In this document: positions 15,105-23,132 of the stretch, in pieces
Layout: each line of letters begins with the position of its first letter
Position numbering within the stretch: the first letter of the stretch is position 1
Origin: Bacillota bacterium
GTDB taxonomy: Bacteria > Bacillota > Clostridia > Acetivibrionales > DTU013
DNA: 26,783 nt
Reading direction: 5' to 3'
Assembly (NCBI GenBank): GCA_023435925.1
Contig: JAEZLF010000002.1
Location: forward strand, 1-26,783
The notes under the pieces: generated by a model
Told to the model about the DNA's origin: nothing
The model's input: only the letters and a program-made list of their open reading frames with translations
Database searches by the model: none
Made by a program: the position numbers and the translations under genes

Positions 15105-16442
15105 TTATACGGTTATTCTTATGACTAAATCAACAAGCCACATTATCATACCCATTCCAAAGGAAATGACGATCAAGGGCAGTGCAACCTGCATTTCGCG
15201 CTTTACACCAGAAAACGAAGTATAAGTGGAACAGCCTGTAAAATTCATAGCCAGGTAAGCTGAAGTAGCAGGTAATATTAGAAAATATGATGATGCTAGC
15301 AGCCAGCCGTAACTCGGAGTTGATGGAAAACCATTTATTATATTAATGCAAAATGCCCATAGCAGTCCCAGCAGGCCGCCTTTAAATGAAAATGCCCTGC
15401 CAGGAATAAAAGGAAGTAAAGCTGGGGCGAGAACTGTCCCTGCAAAAATTGCTCCAAGAAGCGCGAATACGTCATTAACCCCAAAATTGCTGATGTTTAA
15501 AGAATTTAGCAGGAACATCACACCGAATATAATCAAGGCAGTTTTGAGTGTAGTAATGAGTTCAAGTGGGGTTAACACAAGACGATCTACAAAAGTAAAT
15601 TTGACTTTTCTCATTTCTGTATCTGCCTTCATATTGTTATTAATAAATGCTTTCAGATCATTGGCTCTGACAGGTCCATAGGTGACCCTGAAACACGATT
15701 GCTTTAATACTTTGTGAGCAGCAATACCCGACGCTCCAAGCTGAGGCAGAATAATGTTACGGTGTGATACGATGGATGAAAGTTTGACCAAAGCGATTCT
15801 GTGAACAAGTTCTTTTGTCCCAAAAGTACCTTTGCCTGCTGCGCACCAGACATTAATGCCGTTGGTATCTAGTACCAGCAACCATGCATTCAACCCTGAA
15901 AGCTCACTTCGCAAGCTGTCAAAGGTCATTTTATAATTAGCAGTAACAAGCACGATTGAATTGTTATCAGGAGTTCCAACGCAATATAACCCAGGTTCGA
16001 CTTTATAATGATTCCTGTTTATGCCCAACCGTGCTTTGATGGACCCAAGTATATCGGAAAAAGTAAGGGAGGTGGAAATTTGCTGCACCGGACCTGCAGA
16101 AGTAGGAATAGTGCCGGTGACCCATATGGAGCCATCAGAGTATTTCATTTGTATCTTGTCATGCGATATTTCAGACTCACTGCTAATGCTGTTAGTACAC
16201 CCGCAGCCGCAGGGACTGCTGCTTTTGATGCTTTTGATTCTTTTTTGTGTATTTCTTCTGCTAACTCCAGGTGTTTTATTTATCAGCAGTTTATATTTTT
16301 GCTTTTCATTACTGCAGCATCCACAGTTGTCGCTGCTGCTATTGTCGTTATTACTGCATCCGCAGCTGTCGCTATTGCTGCTTCTGTTGTTGCCGCACTC
16401 GCAGCTTCCGAAAGAAGGCCTTTTTTGCTTTACTATGTTCAT
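15105..16442 (-). CDS. hgcA: Mercury methylation corrinoid protein HgcA
   Basis: A 445-residue membrane corrinoid protein. The diagnostic cap-helix motif NVWCAAGK occupies residues 197-204, with C200 as the cobalt ligand that accepts the methyl group for transfer to Hg(II). The corrinoid domain covers about 110-275 and ends near SCFRVTYGPVRANDLK. Five hydrophobic segments follow (about 288-314, 325-346, 353-370, 380-398, 418-440), as in known HgcA. Unusual is an N-terminal extension of about 100 residues rich in Ser/Asn with ten cysteines in C-x-C clusters (C14, C16, C27, C29, C40, C42, C43, C78, C80, C82). Start ATG 16442 is chosen because the upstream GTG at 16451 is part of the GGAG binding site. 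hgcB follows at once. Confidence 0.95.
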   Translation of the reverse strand: MNIVKQKRPSFGSCECGNNRSSNSDSCGCSNNDNSSSDNCGCCSNEKQKYKLLINKTPGVSRRNTQKRIKSIKSSSPCGCGCTNSISSESEISHDKIQMKYSDGSIWVTGTIPTSAGPVQQISTSLTFSDILGSIKARLGINRNHYKVEPGLYCVGTPDNNSIVLVTANYKMTFDSLRSELSGLNAWLLVLDTNGINVWCAAGKGTFGTKELVHRIALVKLSSIVSHRNIILPQLGASGIAAHKVLKQSCFRVTYGPVRANDLKAFINNNMKADTEMRKVKFTFVDRLVLTPLELITTLKTALIIFGVMFLLNSLNISNFGVNDVFALLGAIFAGTVLAPALLPFIPGRAFSFKGGLLGLLWAFCINIINGFPSTPSYGWLLASSYFLILPATSAYLAMNFTGCSTYTSFSGVKREMQVALPLIVISFGMGMIMWLVDLVIRITV

Positions 16443-16647
16443 TCTGATCACTCCAATTTAATAAAAATAACTAGACTTTCCGATAAACTAAGGCTGACTT
16501 TTCTTAACCTCAATTAATTCTCGTTACAGTATTTACAAACATCCAGTTCAATCCTATCAAGCAGTGAAATAATCCATATATTCGGAATAACGCAGAATAT
16601 TATCCATCCTGATTGATCATTTTCATAATATTACATGAGTGCAACAA

Positions 16648-16669
16648 TTGCAATAACTAATAGTTGCAA
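16648..16669. promoter_or_regulatory. Paired TTGCAA boxes, possible operator
   Basis: TTGCAA at 16648-16653 and 16664-16669, itself a palindrome, flank a 10-base centre; the flanks are roughly symmetrical (ACTA/TAGT). It lies about 200 bases upstream of hgcA. AGTTGC(A/G)AA also occurs on the minus strand upstream of the MarR gene (about 14738-14746). Binding by the MarR protein is conjecture. Confidence 0.35.
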
Positions 16670-16910
16670 AATACAACTTAAAATAAAATGATTATTATTT
16701 GATTATTAATCAGGAATGAAACGAGGTTGTAGATAAATGTAACTTTAACCAGTTATGTGAATGAGCTTAAGGTGAAAAGATTGCTATCAAGTATATATCT
16801 TTTAAAATATTTCGTTCAATATTACTAACAGTTTATTTAGAAGTATTATGATTTTTTTCTTAATTAGTGATATTGTTAATGATTTTGCGCGGGACTATTT
16901 GCTCAGTTGC

Positions 16911-16939
16911 TTGAATGATGAAAAGGAATTGTGTAAAAT
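16911..16939 (+). promoter_or_regulatory. Promoter of the DUF2804 gene
   Basis: TTGAAT (16911-16916) and TAAAAT (16934-16939) with a 17-base spacer, 42 bases before the GTG at 16982. Confidence 0.65.
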
Positions 16940-16981
16940 GTTAGTTAGTATTGTAATGTAAAATAAAGGGGGCTGGATATC

Positions 16982-18001
16982 GTGCAAAAGGAAATCACCA
17001 CCCAACAAAGACTTCTTAATTCCAATGGATGTATTGAAAGTCCAGGATGGTCAAAAGCAATGCTACAGGAATACAGAAGGCAGGATATCAAAGCACCCCG
17101 ATGGAGAATTAAAGAGTGGGATTATTATACAGTATCCAATGGCCGTAACGTCGTTTGTCTAACGATCGCTGACCTGACATATATGGGGATGGTTGCGGTG
17201 TCATTTCTTGATCTGGATAAGCCCTCTGCCCAAAGTGCTACGGCTTTGACACTTTTACCGTGGGGTAAAATAGGATTGTCAGAGGATTCAAATACGAGTG
17301 ATGTACACTTTAAGAACCATAGATTCAAGATGGATTTTGTGAAAAAAGGTGAGAAGCGATATCTATCTTGTCGTGTGAAACAATTTTATGACAAGAAAGA
17401 GTTTCAATGCGAAATACAGCTTGAACAACCACCAATGGATACTATTGTTATTGCTACTCCCTGGAAGGAAAAACCGCATGCTTTTTATTACAACCAAAAG
17501 ATTAACTGTATGAAAGCCACTGGCTATGCTCAGCTCGGCAGTGAAATATGCACATTTGATAATGCTGTTGATTTCGGCACACTTGATTGGGGTAGGGGAG
17601 TATGGACATATGACAATACATGGTATTGGGGAAGCGGCAATGCTTGGATAGGTGGCAAACCCTTTGGCTTTAATATAGGATACGGTTTTGGTGATACAAG
17701 CGCTGCCAGCGAGAATGCCTTATTTTATGATGGTGTTTGCCATAAGCTGGAGCAAGTGTATTTTAATATTCCTTCCGATGATTTTATGAAGCCATGGAAA
17801 TTCTCATCCTCTGACGGAAGATTTGAAATGGACTTCGTGCCTTTGTTTGATCGAATTGATGATACGAATGCATGTATTATATCAACTTTAGCACATCAGG
17901 TTTTTGGAAGGTACTCCGGCAAAGTTGTACTCGATGACGGAACAGTTTTGGAAATACATGACTTAATAGGATTTGCGGAAAAAGTAAGAAATAGATACTG
18001 A
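16982..18001 (+). CDS. DUF2804 family protein
   Basis: A 339-residue protein matching DUF2804: the opening ITTQQRLLNSNGCIESPGW, the WRIKEWDYYTV segment and, in the second half, DFGTLDWGRGVWTYDNTWYW followed by FGFNIGYGFGDTSAASENA. The family is beta-rich and of unknown function; resemblance to lipocalin-like or hydroxyneurosporene-synthase-type folds has been suggested for it, but no activity is known to me. No signal peptide or membrane segment is seen, so it is cytoplasmic. GTG 16982 follows an AAGGGGG site by about ten bases. The next gene begins 52 bases later on the same strand, so it may be read together with pncA and pncB, but a functional tie to NAD salvage is not evident. Confidence 0.85.
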   Translation: MQKEITTQQRLLNSNGCIESPGWSKAMLQEYRRQDIKAPRWRIKEWDYYTVSNGRNVVCLTIADLTYMGMVAVSFLDLDKPSAQSATALTLLPWGKIGLSEDSNTSDVHFKNHRFKMDFVKKGEKRYLSCRVKQFYDKKEFQCEIQLEQPPMDTIVIATPWKEKPHAFYYNQKINCMKATGYAQLGSEICTFDNAVDFGTLDWGRGVWTYDNTWYWGSGNAWIGGKPFGFNIGYGFGDTSAASENALFYDGVCHKLEQVYFNIPSDDFMKPWKFSSSDGRFEMDFVPLFDRIDDTNACIISTLAHQVFGRYSGKVVLDDGTVLEIHDLIGFAEKVRNRY

Positions 18002-18053
18002 GGAGTTTGATATACTATAATTTTTATGCATGAAATGGAGGTGCATTGTTAAT

Positions 18054-18722
18054 ATGATTAACGAATTAGAGTTATCAGAAAAAAGCAGGATCGCTCTTGA
18101 AGGAATAGTCACAATGCTTTCAAGTTTGCCATCCCTGCCATTGAACGAGTTACAAGGTGAACAAACTGTATTTGTGATAATAGATATGATTAATGGATTT
18201 GCAAGAGAAGGAGCTCTTAAAAGCGAGAGAGTAGAATCTTTGATACCTGTCATCGCAAAGCTTTCAGAGGAATGTGGAAGGCGAGGGATACGAAAACTGG
18301 CATTTGCGGACAACCATACGAACGAATCACCTGAATTTGGCGCATATCCACCACATTGTATCCAAGGGACTTCTGAAAGCGAGATTGTTGATGAATTAAA
18401 GGCAGTTGGTGGATACACACTTATTCCCAAGAACTCCACAAATGGTTTTTTGGAGAAGGAATTTCAGGCATGGCTGTCGCAGAATAAGCAAATAAGAAAT
18501 TTCATTATTACTGGTGACTGTACGGATATTTGTATACAGCAATTTGCTGTTACATTAAAAACATGGTTCAACATGCACAATGAGATATCCAGAATCATTG
18601 TACCGGTTAATGCTGTTGATACATATGACTTGGGACTTCACGATGGTGATCTCCTCCATACTGTTGCGTTATATAATATGGCAGTCAGCGGTGTGGAGTT
18701 GGTTCGTTCGATTGAAGTTTGA
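18054..18722 (+). CDS. pncA: Nicotinamidase (isochorismatase-like cysteine hydrolase)
   Basis: A 222-residue amidohydrolase. Residues of the catalytic triad are visible: Asp in TVFVIIDMINGF, Lys in LIPKNSTNGF, and the nucleophile Cys in ITGDCTDICIQQF. The metal-binding set typical of nicotinamidase is also there: FADNHTNESPEFGAYPPHCI has the D-x-H and the later His. It would turn nicotinamide into nicotinate, which the next gene product uses. The ATG at 18054 is chosen over 18030 because the GGAGG at 18037-18041 lies inside the longer form; spacing is a little long (12 bases). The last codons and stop lie in an 11-base tandem repeat. At 222 residues it is slightly longer than typical PncA owing to an N-terminal helix. 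Confidence 0.9.
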   Translation: MINELELSEKSRIALEGIVTMLSSLPSLPLNELQGEQTVFVIIDMINGFAREGALKSERVESLIPVIAKLSEECGRRGIRKLAFADNHTNESPEFGAYPPHCIQGTSESEIVDELKAVGGYTLIPKNSTNGFLEKEFQAWLSQNKQIRNFIITGDCTDICIQQFAVTLKTWFNMHNEISRIIVPVNAVDTYDLGLHDGDLLHTVALYNMAVSGVELVRSIEV

Positions 18723-18750
18723 TTGAAGTTTGATTAAAGTTTGATTAGAG
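18711..18750 (+). repeat. 11-base tandem repeat across the pncA stop
   Basis: Units ATTGAAGTTTG (18711-18721), ATTGAAGTTTG (18722-18732), ATTAAAGTTTG (18733-18743) and a partial ATTAGAG. The TGA stop at 18720-18722 straddles the first junction, so changes in unit number 5' of it would alter the C-terminus. A later AATTAAAGTTTC (about 18763) may be a decayed unit. Confidence 0.85.
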
Positions 18751-18802
18751 TATATTTTGAGCCTAATTAAAGTTTCTTTGTCAATACAGTGGAGGGAGTA
18801 TA

Positions 18803-20245
18803 TTGGAGAAAATGAATTTAACAATGCTGACGGATTTTTATGAAATAACGATGGCAAACGGATACCTTGTAAACGGAATGAAAGATGAAATAGCTTATTT
18901 CGATATGTTTTTCAGGAAGATTCCTGATGAGGGCGGGTTTGCAATCATGGCCGGAGTGGAGCAGGTCATTGAATACCTTCAAGAGTTAAGTTTTACAGAA
19001 AGGGACATTGAGTATTTAAGGAATAAAAAGCAATTTTCCGAGAAGTTTCTTGAGTATCTGAAAAACTTTAAATTTTCCTGTGATGTGTGGGCCATTCCGG
19101 AAGGAACACCAATATTTCCAAATGAACCTGTCATAACAGTTAGGGGACCTGTCATAGAGGCTCAGTTTATCGAGACCATGCTGTTACTATCGGTTAATCA
19201 CCAGAGTTTGATTGCCACAAAAGCGAACAGGATTGTACGGGCAGCTCAGGGTAGGGCAGTAATGGAGTTTGGTTCGAGACGCGCTCAGGGGTCCGATGGT
19301 GCGATTTATGGTGCCAGGGCTGCATATATCGGCGGTTGCGCTGGGACAGCTTGTACGATCTCGGACAGAGATTTTGGCATTCCTGCATTGGGGACAATGG
19401 CTCATAGTTGGATACAGATTTTCCCAACAGAGCTGGATGCTTTTAAAGCTTATGCAAGAACCTATCCTGAGAACTGTACGCTGTTGGTAGATACGTACAA
19501 TGTGCTCAAATCAGGTGTACCAAATGCAATCAGGACTTTCAATGAAGAGGTGCTGCCGCGCGGTTTCAGGCCCAAGGGAATTCGAATCGACTCAGGTGAC
19601 ATAACATACTTGTCCATAGAAGCCAGAAAAATGCTAGATGAAGCTGGTTTTGAGGATTGTGGCATTGTGGCTTCGAATTCGTTGGACGAATATATCATAC
19701 GGGACATTCTGACTCAGGGAGCAAAAATTAATTCATTCGGAGTTGGCGAGAGGCTTATCACCTCGAGGTCTGAGCCGGTTTTCGGAGGAGTATATAAATT
19801 AAGTGCGGTTGAGACAAACGGTCGTATCATACCAAAAATAAAACTTAGCGAAAATGTTGGAAAGATAACGAATCCCGGGTTTAAAAAGGTATGGAGACTT
19901 TTTGACAGGAGCAGTGGAAAGGCGATTGCAGATGTCATTACTAAGAATGAAGAAACCATAGATGACTCGAAACCTTATGTAATATTTGATCCGGAATTCA
20001 CCTGGAAGAGGAAGACGGTCACAAACTTTCATGCTAAGCAGCTGATGGTAAAGATATTCGAAGAAGGAAAATGTATTTACAATATGCCGGAGTTGGATGA
20101 GATTAGGAACTACTGCAAAGAGCAGGTTGGTACACTTTGGGAGGAAGTAAAGAGGTTCGAAAACCCCCACGAATACTATGTAGATCTCTCAAAGCCATTA
20201 TGGGATCTGAAAGAAAAACTACTGCACGAGTATTCTATGGAGTGA
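18803..20245 (+). CDS. pncB: Nicotinate phosphoribosyltransferase
   Basis: A 480-residue enzyme of the bacterial NAPRTase group. Clear marks are the opening MLTDFYEITMANGYL, the FGSRRAQGSDGAIYGARAAY loop that binds phosphoribosyl pyrophosphate and nicotinate, the GTMAHSWIQ segment with the conserved histidine, and IRIDSGDITYLS. It condenses nicotinate with PRPP, using ATP, to nicotinate mononucleotide in the Preiss-Handler route of NAD salvage. The upstream nicotinamidase supplies its substrate, and the 80-base gap suggests one operon. TTG 18803 has GGAGGGAG seven bases before it; ATG 18812 is the alternative. Length is normal for the family. A REP-like inverted pair follows the stop. Confidence 0.95.
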   Translation: MEKMNLTMLTDFYEITMANGYLVNGMKDEIAYFDMFFRKIPDEGGFAIMAGVEQVIEYLQELSFTERDIEYLRNKKQFSEKFLEYLKNFKFSCDVWAIPEGTPIFPNEPVITVRGPVIEAQFIETMLLLSVNHQSLIATKANRIVRAAQGRAVMEFGSRRAQGSDGAIYGARAAYIGGCAGTACTISDRDFGIPALGTMAHSWIQIFPTELDAFKAYARTYPENCTLLVDTYNVLKSGVPNAIRTFNEEVLPRGFRPKGIRIDSGDITYLSIEARKMLDEAGFEDCGIVASNSLDEYIIRDILTQGAKINSFGVGERLITSRSEPVFGGVYKLSAVETNGRIIPKIKLSENVGKITNPGFKKVWRLFDRSSGKAIADVITKNEETIDDSKPYVIFDPEFTWKRKTVTNFHAKQLMVKIFEEGKCIYNMPELDEIRNYCKEQVGTLWEEVKRFENPHEYYVDLSKPLWDLKEKLLHEYSME

Positions 20246-20270
20246 GGGAGGACGTGGGATGTTGGAGACG

Positions 20271-20407
20271 GGGGACGTTTCTCAACTTCCATGAAACTTC
20301 TATTATTGTATGGAAACGTTTCAATATTTATATGGATATTTGTGTTAAGGGGACCAATCATTAACTAAATAATTAATGATAAAAATAAAAAGTTGAGAAA
20401 CGTCCCC
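20271..20407. repeat. REP-like inverted pair, 137 bases
   Basis: Plus copy GGGGACGTTTCTCAACTT at 20271-20288 and minus copy AAAGTTGAGAAACGTCCCC at 20389-20407; both carry the dinucleotide GT. It fills the space between pncB and the yjbQ gene. A trailing cccGTCCCCtgc at 20411-20421 looks like the stump of another minus copy. Confidence 0.88.
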
Positions 20408-20463
20408 TGCACCCGTCCCCTGCAAATGAAAACTAGAAACCGTTTGGGGAAAGAGGTATTACA

Positions 20464-20880
20464 ATGAAATCATACCGTAAGGAACTGATCTTTAATATTC
20501 CAACACGAAGAGCCTACACCAATATAACTTCTCAGGTTCAGCAGTGTATCAATGAAAGTGGAATAATGGAAGGACTTGTTCTGGTAAATGCTATGAATAT
20601 AACATCAAGTGTGTTTATAAATGATGATGAATCTGGACTGCACCAGGACTTTGAAAAGTGGTTGGAGACATTAGCACCTGAAAAACCATATAAGCAATAC
20701 AGGCACAATGGATATGAGGACAATGCAGATGCCCATCTTAAACGTCAGATAATGGGTCGGGAAATAGTTGCGGCCGTCACAGATGGAAAGCTTGATTTCG
20801 GAACATGGGAGCAGATATTTTATGGAGAGTATGATGGAAAGCGGCAAAAGAAAGTGTTGATAAAAATTATTGGAGAATAA
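20464..20880 (+). CDS. YjbQ / UPF0047 family protein
   Basis: A 138-residue single-domain protein of the YjbQ (UPF0047) family. The C-terminal signature is intact: DNADAHLKRQIMGREIV, then DGKLDFGTWEQIFYGEYDGK and a final KVLIKI strand. The usual PHTTA/HTSAA stretch in the first half is replaced by NAMNITSSVFINDDE, so one conserved histidine is missing and this is a divergent branch. Some members have weak thiamine-phosphate synthase activity, but the physiological role is unknown. An AAAGAGGT site precedes the ATG at 20464. REP-like motifs lie on both sides: 57 bases before the start and 7 bases after the stop. Confidence 0.88.
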   Translation: MKSYRKELIFNIPTRRAYTNITSQVQQCINESGIMEGLVLVNAMNITSSVFINDDESGLHQDFEKWLETLAPEKPYKQYRHNGYEDNADAHLKRQIMGREIVAAVTDGKLDFGTWEQIFYGEYDGKRQKKVLIKIIGE

Positions 20881-20887
20881 AAATTTA

Positions 20888-20949
20888 GGGGACAGTTCTC
20901 AAAAATCATCGATTAACTTGGATTATCATAGTAGTTGAGAAGCGTCCCC
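20888..20949. repeat. REP-like inverted pair, 62 bases
   Basis: Plus copy GGGGACAGTTCTCAA at 20888-20902 and minus copy AGTTGAGAAGCGTCCCC at 20933-20949. The partners differ in the variable dinucleotide (AG and GC). The element runs from 7 bases after the yjbQ-like stop to the edge of the ribosome binding site of the next gene. Confidence 0.85.
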
Positions 20950-20966
20950 CAAAGGAGTGATTGGGT

Positions 20967-21608
20967 ATGCTTATTGAGACAGGGAGCAAACTTATTATGA
21001 TTGGCGATTCGGTTACTGATTGTGATCGGGGAAGGCCGGTTGGTGAAGGACTTTTCGGGGCAATTGGCAACGGATATGTTAATTTCGTTCAGGCAAATTT
21101 AATGGCAAAATACCCAGAACGAAAGGTGCGAGTTGTCAATATGGGCAATTCCGGAAATACCGTCAGAGATCTGAAAGCCCGCTGGAAGACAGACATAATA
21201 GAACAGAAGCCGGATTGGCTATCTATTATGATAGGCATAAACGATGTCTGGCGTCAATTTGATTCATCACTCGAAACAGAAAAACATGTTTATATCGAAG
21301 AATACTCCCGTACCCTTGACGAACTCGTCAGTTCAACAAAACCGCTGCTTAAAGGGCTGGTACTGATGACACCTTATTACATAGAACCCAACGCTGATGA
21401 CGCTATGCGATCGACTATGGACCAATACGGAGCAGAGGTGCGAAAGATTTCCCAAAAATATGGCACATTATATGTCGATACACAGGCTGCCTTCAGTACC
21501 ATTTTAAGACATTACCACCCCAATTTCCTTACCTGGGATCGTGTACACCCCAATAATATCGGGCATATGATTCTTGCACATGCATTCTTAAACGCGATAG
21601 AATTCTAG
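20967..21608 (+). CDS. SGNH/GDSL hydrolase
   Basis: A 213-residue serine esterase-type hydrolase with the four SGNH blocks: IMIGDSVTD (nucleophile Ser), NMGNSGNTVRDL (oxyanion Gly), MIGINDVWR (Asn) and WDRVHPNNIGH (Asp and His). No signal peptide, so it probably acts in the cytoplasm. Related clostridial enzymes remove acetyl groups from carbohydrates, but the substrate here cannot be assigned. ATG 20967 with GGAG nine bases upstream is preferred over TTG 20961, which would be only four bases from the site. The upstream minus-orientation REP-like copy ends two bases before AAAGGAG, so the translation start region was either built next to or partly from the element. Confidence 0.9.
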   Translation: MLIETGSKLIMIGDSVTDCDRGRPVGEGLFGAIGNGYVNFVQANLMAKYPERKVRVVNMGNSGNTVRDLKARWKTDIIEQKPDWLSIMIGINDVWRQFDSSLETEKHVYIEEYSRTLDELVSSTKPLLKGLVLMTPYYIEPNADDAMRSTMDQYGAEVRKISQKYGTLYVDTQAAFSTILRHYHPNFLTWDRVHPNNIGHMILAHAFLNAIEF

Positions 21609-21766
21609 AAACAATGCAGTGAAGATAATGTAGTAGGAACGGTATGGCTGATATATGAAATAAAGCATAATTACGTAATAAAAATGTAAAGAAATTGTAT
21701 GGATCATCGAATGCATAATCTGGATCTTAGACTAGTATAAAACAGTTGTATTGAGGGGCATTATAC

Positions 21767-22609
21767 ATGAGTGAAGAAAATATCATAAAATCCACAAAAA
21801 AACCGGTTTCATCGGATCAAATTTATCAAGACCTTCAGAAAATAGGAGTTCGTAAAGGCGATTTACTGCTGGTACATTCGTCCCTTTCTAGCATCGGGTG
21901 GGTCTGCGGAGGACCACAAGCGGTAGTAACAGCATTATTAAAGGCAACCGGTGCTCTCAACAGTATAAATGAAGCTGGAACACTTGTAATGCCTGCACAC
22001 AGCGGAGATTGGAGTGATCCGGCAAAATGGGAGAACCCACCTGTTCCCAAAGAATGGATACAATTTATCTATCATAACATGCCGGCTTTTATACCGGAGA
22101 TTACTCCTACAAGAGGCATGGGGCGAATTGCAGAGTTGTTTAGAACATTTCCCGGAGTTGTGCGCTCCAATCACCCACAGGTTTCTTTCTGCTCAATCGG
22201 AAAATATGCGGAAGGAATAACAGAAAAACATGTTCTGAGCCCTCAGTTTGGTTTCGAAACTCCTTTGGGTAAAATGTATGGGTTAGGAACAAAAGTACTC
22301 TTATTAGGAGTGGGCTTTGGTAACTGTACAAGCTTTCACCTCGCGGAGACTCTTATCAATAAAATGCCAATGCAGCGAACAGGAACATCCCTAATGGAGA
22401 ATGGTGAAAGAGTATGGAAATGGTTTACTGATTTTGTATACAACAGCGATGATTTTGATCAAATAGGTGAAGCGTTTGAAGCTGCGGGATATGTGACAAA
22501 AGGTCAGGTGGGAAATGCAGTATGCAGTCTATTTGATATGAGAACAGGAGTCGATTTTGCTGTAGAATGGTTGGAGCGAACTAGATTTGGCAAAGAGAGT
22601 GTCAAATAA
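21767..22609 (+). CDS. AAC(3)-family aminoglycoside N-acetyltransferase-like protein
   Basis: A 280-residue member of the antibiotic_NAT family. Signatures: RKGDLLLVHSSLSSIGWVCG near residue 28, EAGTLVMPAHSGDW, RSNHPQVSFCSIG with the conserved His, and LLLGVGFGNCTSFHLAE. AAC(3) enzymes use acetyl-CoA to modify the 3-amino group of 2-deoxystreptamine drugs. Chromosomal members such as YokD types are common in Bacilli and Clostridia and may not give resistance, so the native substrate is open. ATG 21767 follows a GAGGGG site by eight bases. The next gene starts 35 bases after the stop, so this, the GNAT and the methyltransferase appear to be an operon of small-molecule modifying enzymes. Confidence 0.92.
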   Translation: MSEENIIKSTKKPVSSDQIYQDLQKIGVRKGDLLLVHSSLSSIGWVCGGPQAVVTALLKATGALNSINEAGTLVMPAHSGDWSDPAKWENPPVPKEWIQFIYHNMPAFIPEITPTRGMGRIAELFRTFPGVVRSNHPQVSFCSIGKYAEGITEKHVLSPQFGFETPLGKMYGLGTKVLLLGVGFGNCTSFHLAETLINKMPMQRTGTSLMENGERVWKWFTDFVYNSDDFDQIGEAFEAAGYVTKGQVGNAVCSLFDMRTGVDFAVEWLERTRFGKESVK

Positions 22610-22644
22610 ATTCAGGTTGGTTTTAGTTTTACGGAGGGTTTACT

Positions 22645-23088
22645 ATGTTAAGAACCAGGCAAATTCGCTACGATGAACTGGATAAGCTGCTGGAGCTTTA
22701 TAAGTTTTTGAATCCCGATGATCCTGATATACGTGGAGATGAAGCAACGAGAAATATATGGGGCGAGATTATGAATAATCCTGGTCAGAGTATATGGGTT
22801 GTGGATTTTGAAGGATCTCTTGTGGCATCATGTACCCTGGTTATTGTAAAGAACCTTACAAGGGGAGGATGCCCTTACGGTCTGATTGAGAATGTGGTAA
22901 CTCACGGAAATTATAGAAGAATGGGATTTGGAAGAGCTGTTCTGGAGAAGGCAATCGAAACCGCTAAAGAGAATGGCTGCTACAAGGTAATGCTTATGAG
23001 CGGAAGAAAGGATGAAGGTACGTTGTCCTTTTATGAGAAGGTAGGCTTTGAACGTGGAATCAAAACAGGGTTTTGCATAAAATTCTGA
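22645..23088 (+). CDS. GNAT family N-acetyltransferase
   Basis: A 147-residue GNAT protein. Motif A is ENVVTHGNYRRMGFGRAVLE with the R-R-M-G-F-G turn for acetyl-CoA; motif B is YEKVGFE near the end. The N-terminal half has an acidic DPDIRGDEA loop common in the ELYKFLNPDDP branch of the family. The acceptor is not known. ATG 22645 has a GGAGGG site seven bases upstream. It sits between the AAC(3)-like gene and a methyltransferase gene on the same strand with short gaps. Confidence 0.9.
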   Translation: MLRTRQIRYDELDKLLELYKFLNPDDPDIRGDEATRNIWGEIMNNPGQSIWVVDFEGSLVASCTLVIVKNLTRGGCPYGLIENVVTHGNYRRMGFGRAVLEKAIETAKENGCYKVMLMSGRKDEGTLSFYEKVGFERGIKTGFCIKF

Positions 23089-23132
23089 GGACACTGCAAG
23101 ATAGCATTGTAAAACAAATCAAGGAGGATAAA

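Larger units (their letters stand above)
16443..16981. other. Long AT-rich divergent intergenic region, hgcA / DUF2804 gene
   Basis: No gene seen in about 540 bases. It must hold the hgcA promoter; TTGAAC-17-TGTAAC on the minus strand (about 16525-16553) is a fair candidate. It also holds the promoter of the DUF2804 gene (16911-16939) and a TTGCAA double site near the middle. Confidence 0.5.

Noticed and set aside
16008..16517. 169- and 146-codon frames antisense to the hgcA 5' part
   Set aside because: Low-complexity Ala/Ser/Leu-rich translations that mirror the repetitive Cys/Ser/Asn codons of the HgcA extension; no start signals.
20344..20356. taaGGGGACcaatca as another REP-like copy
   Set aside because: Matches only the first six bases of the motif; chance match cannot be excluded.
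20137..20364. 75-codon frame overlapping the pncB end and the following element
   Set aside because: Out-of-frame shadow of pncB running into a REP-like repeat; no ribosome binding site.
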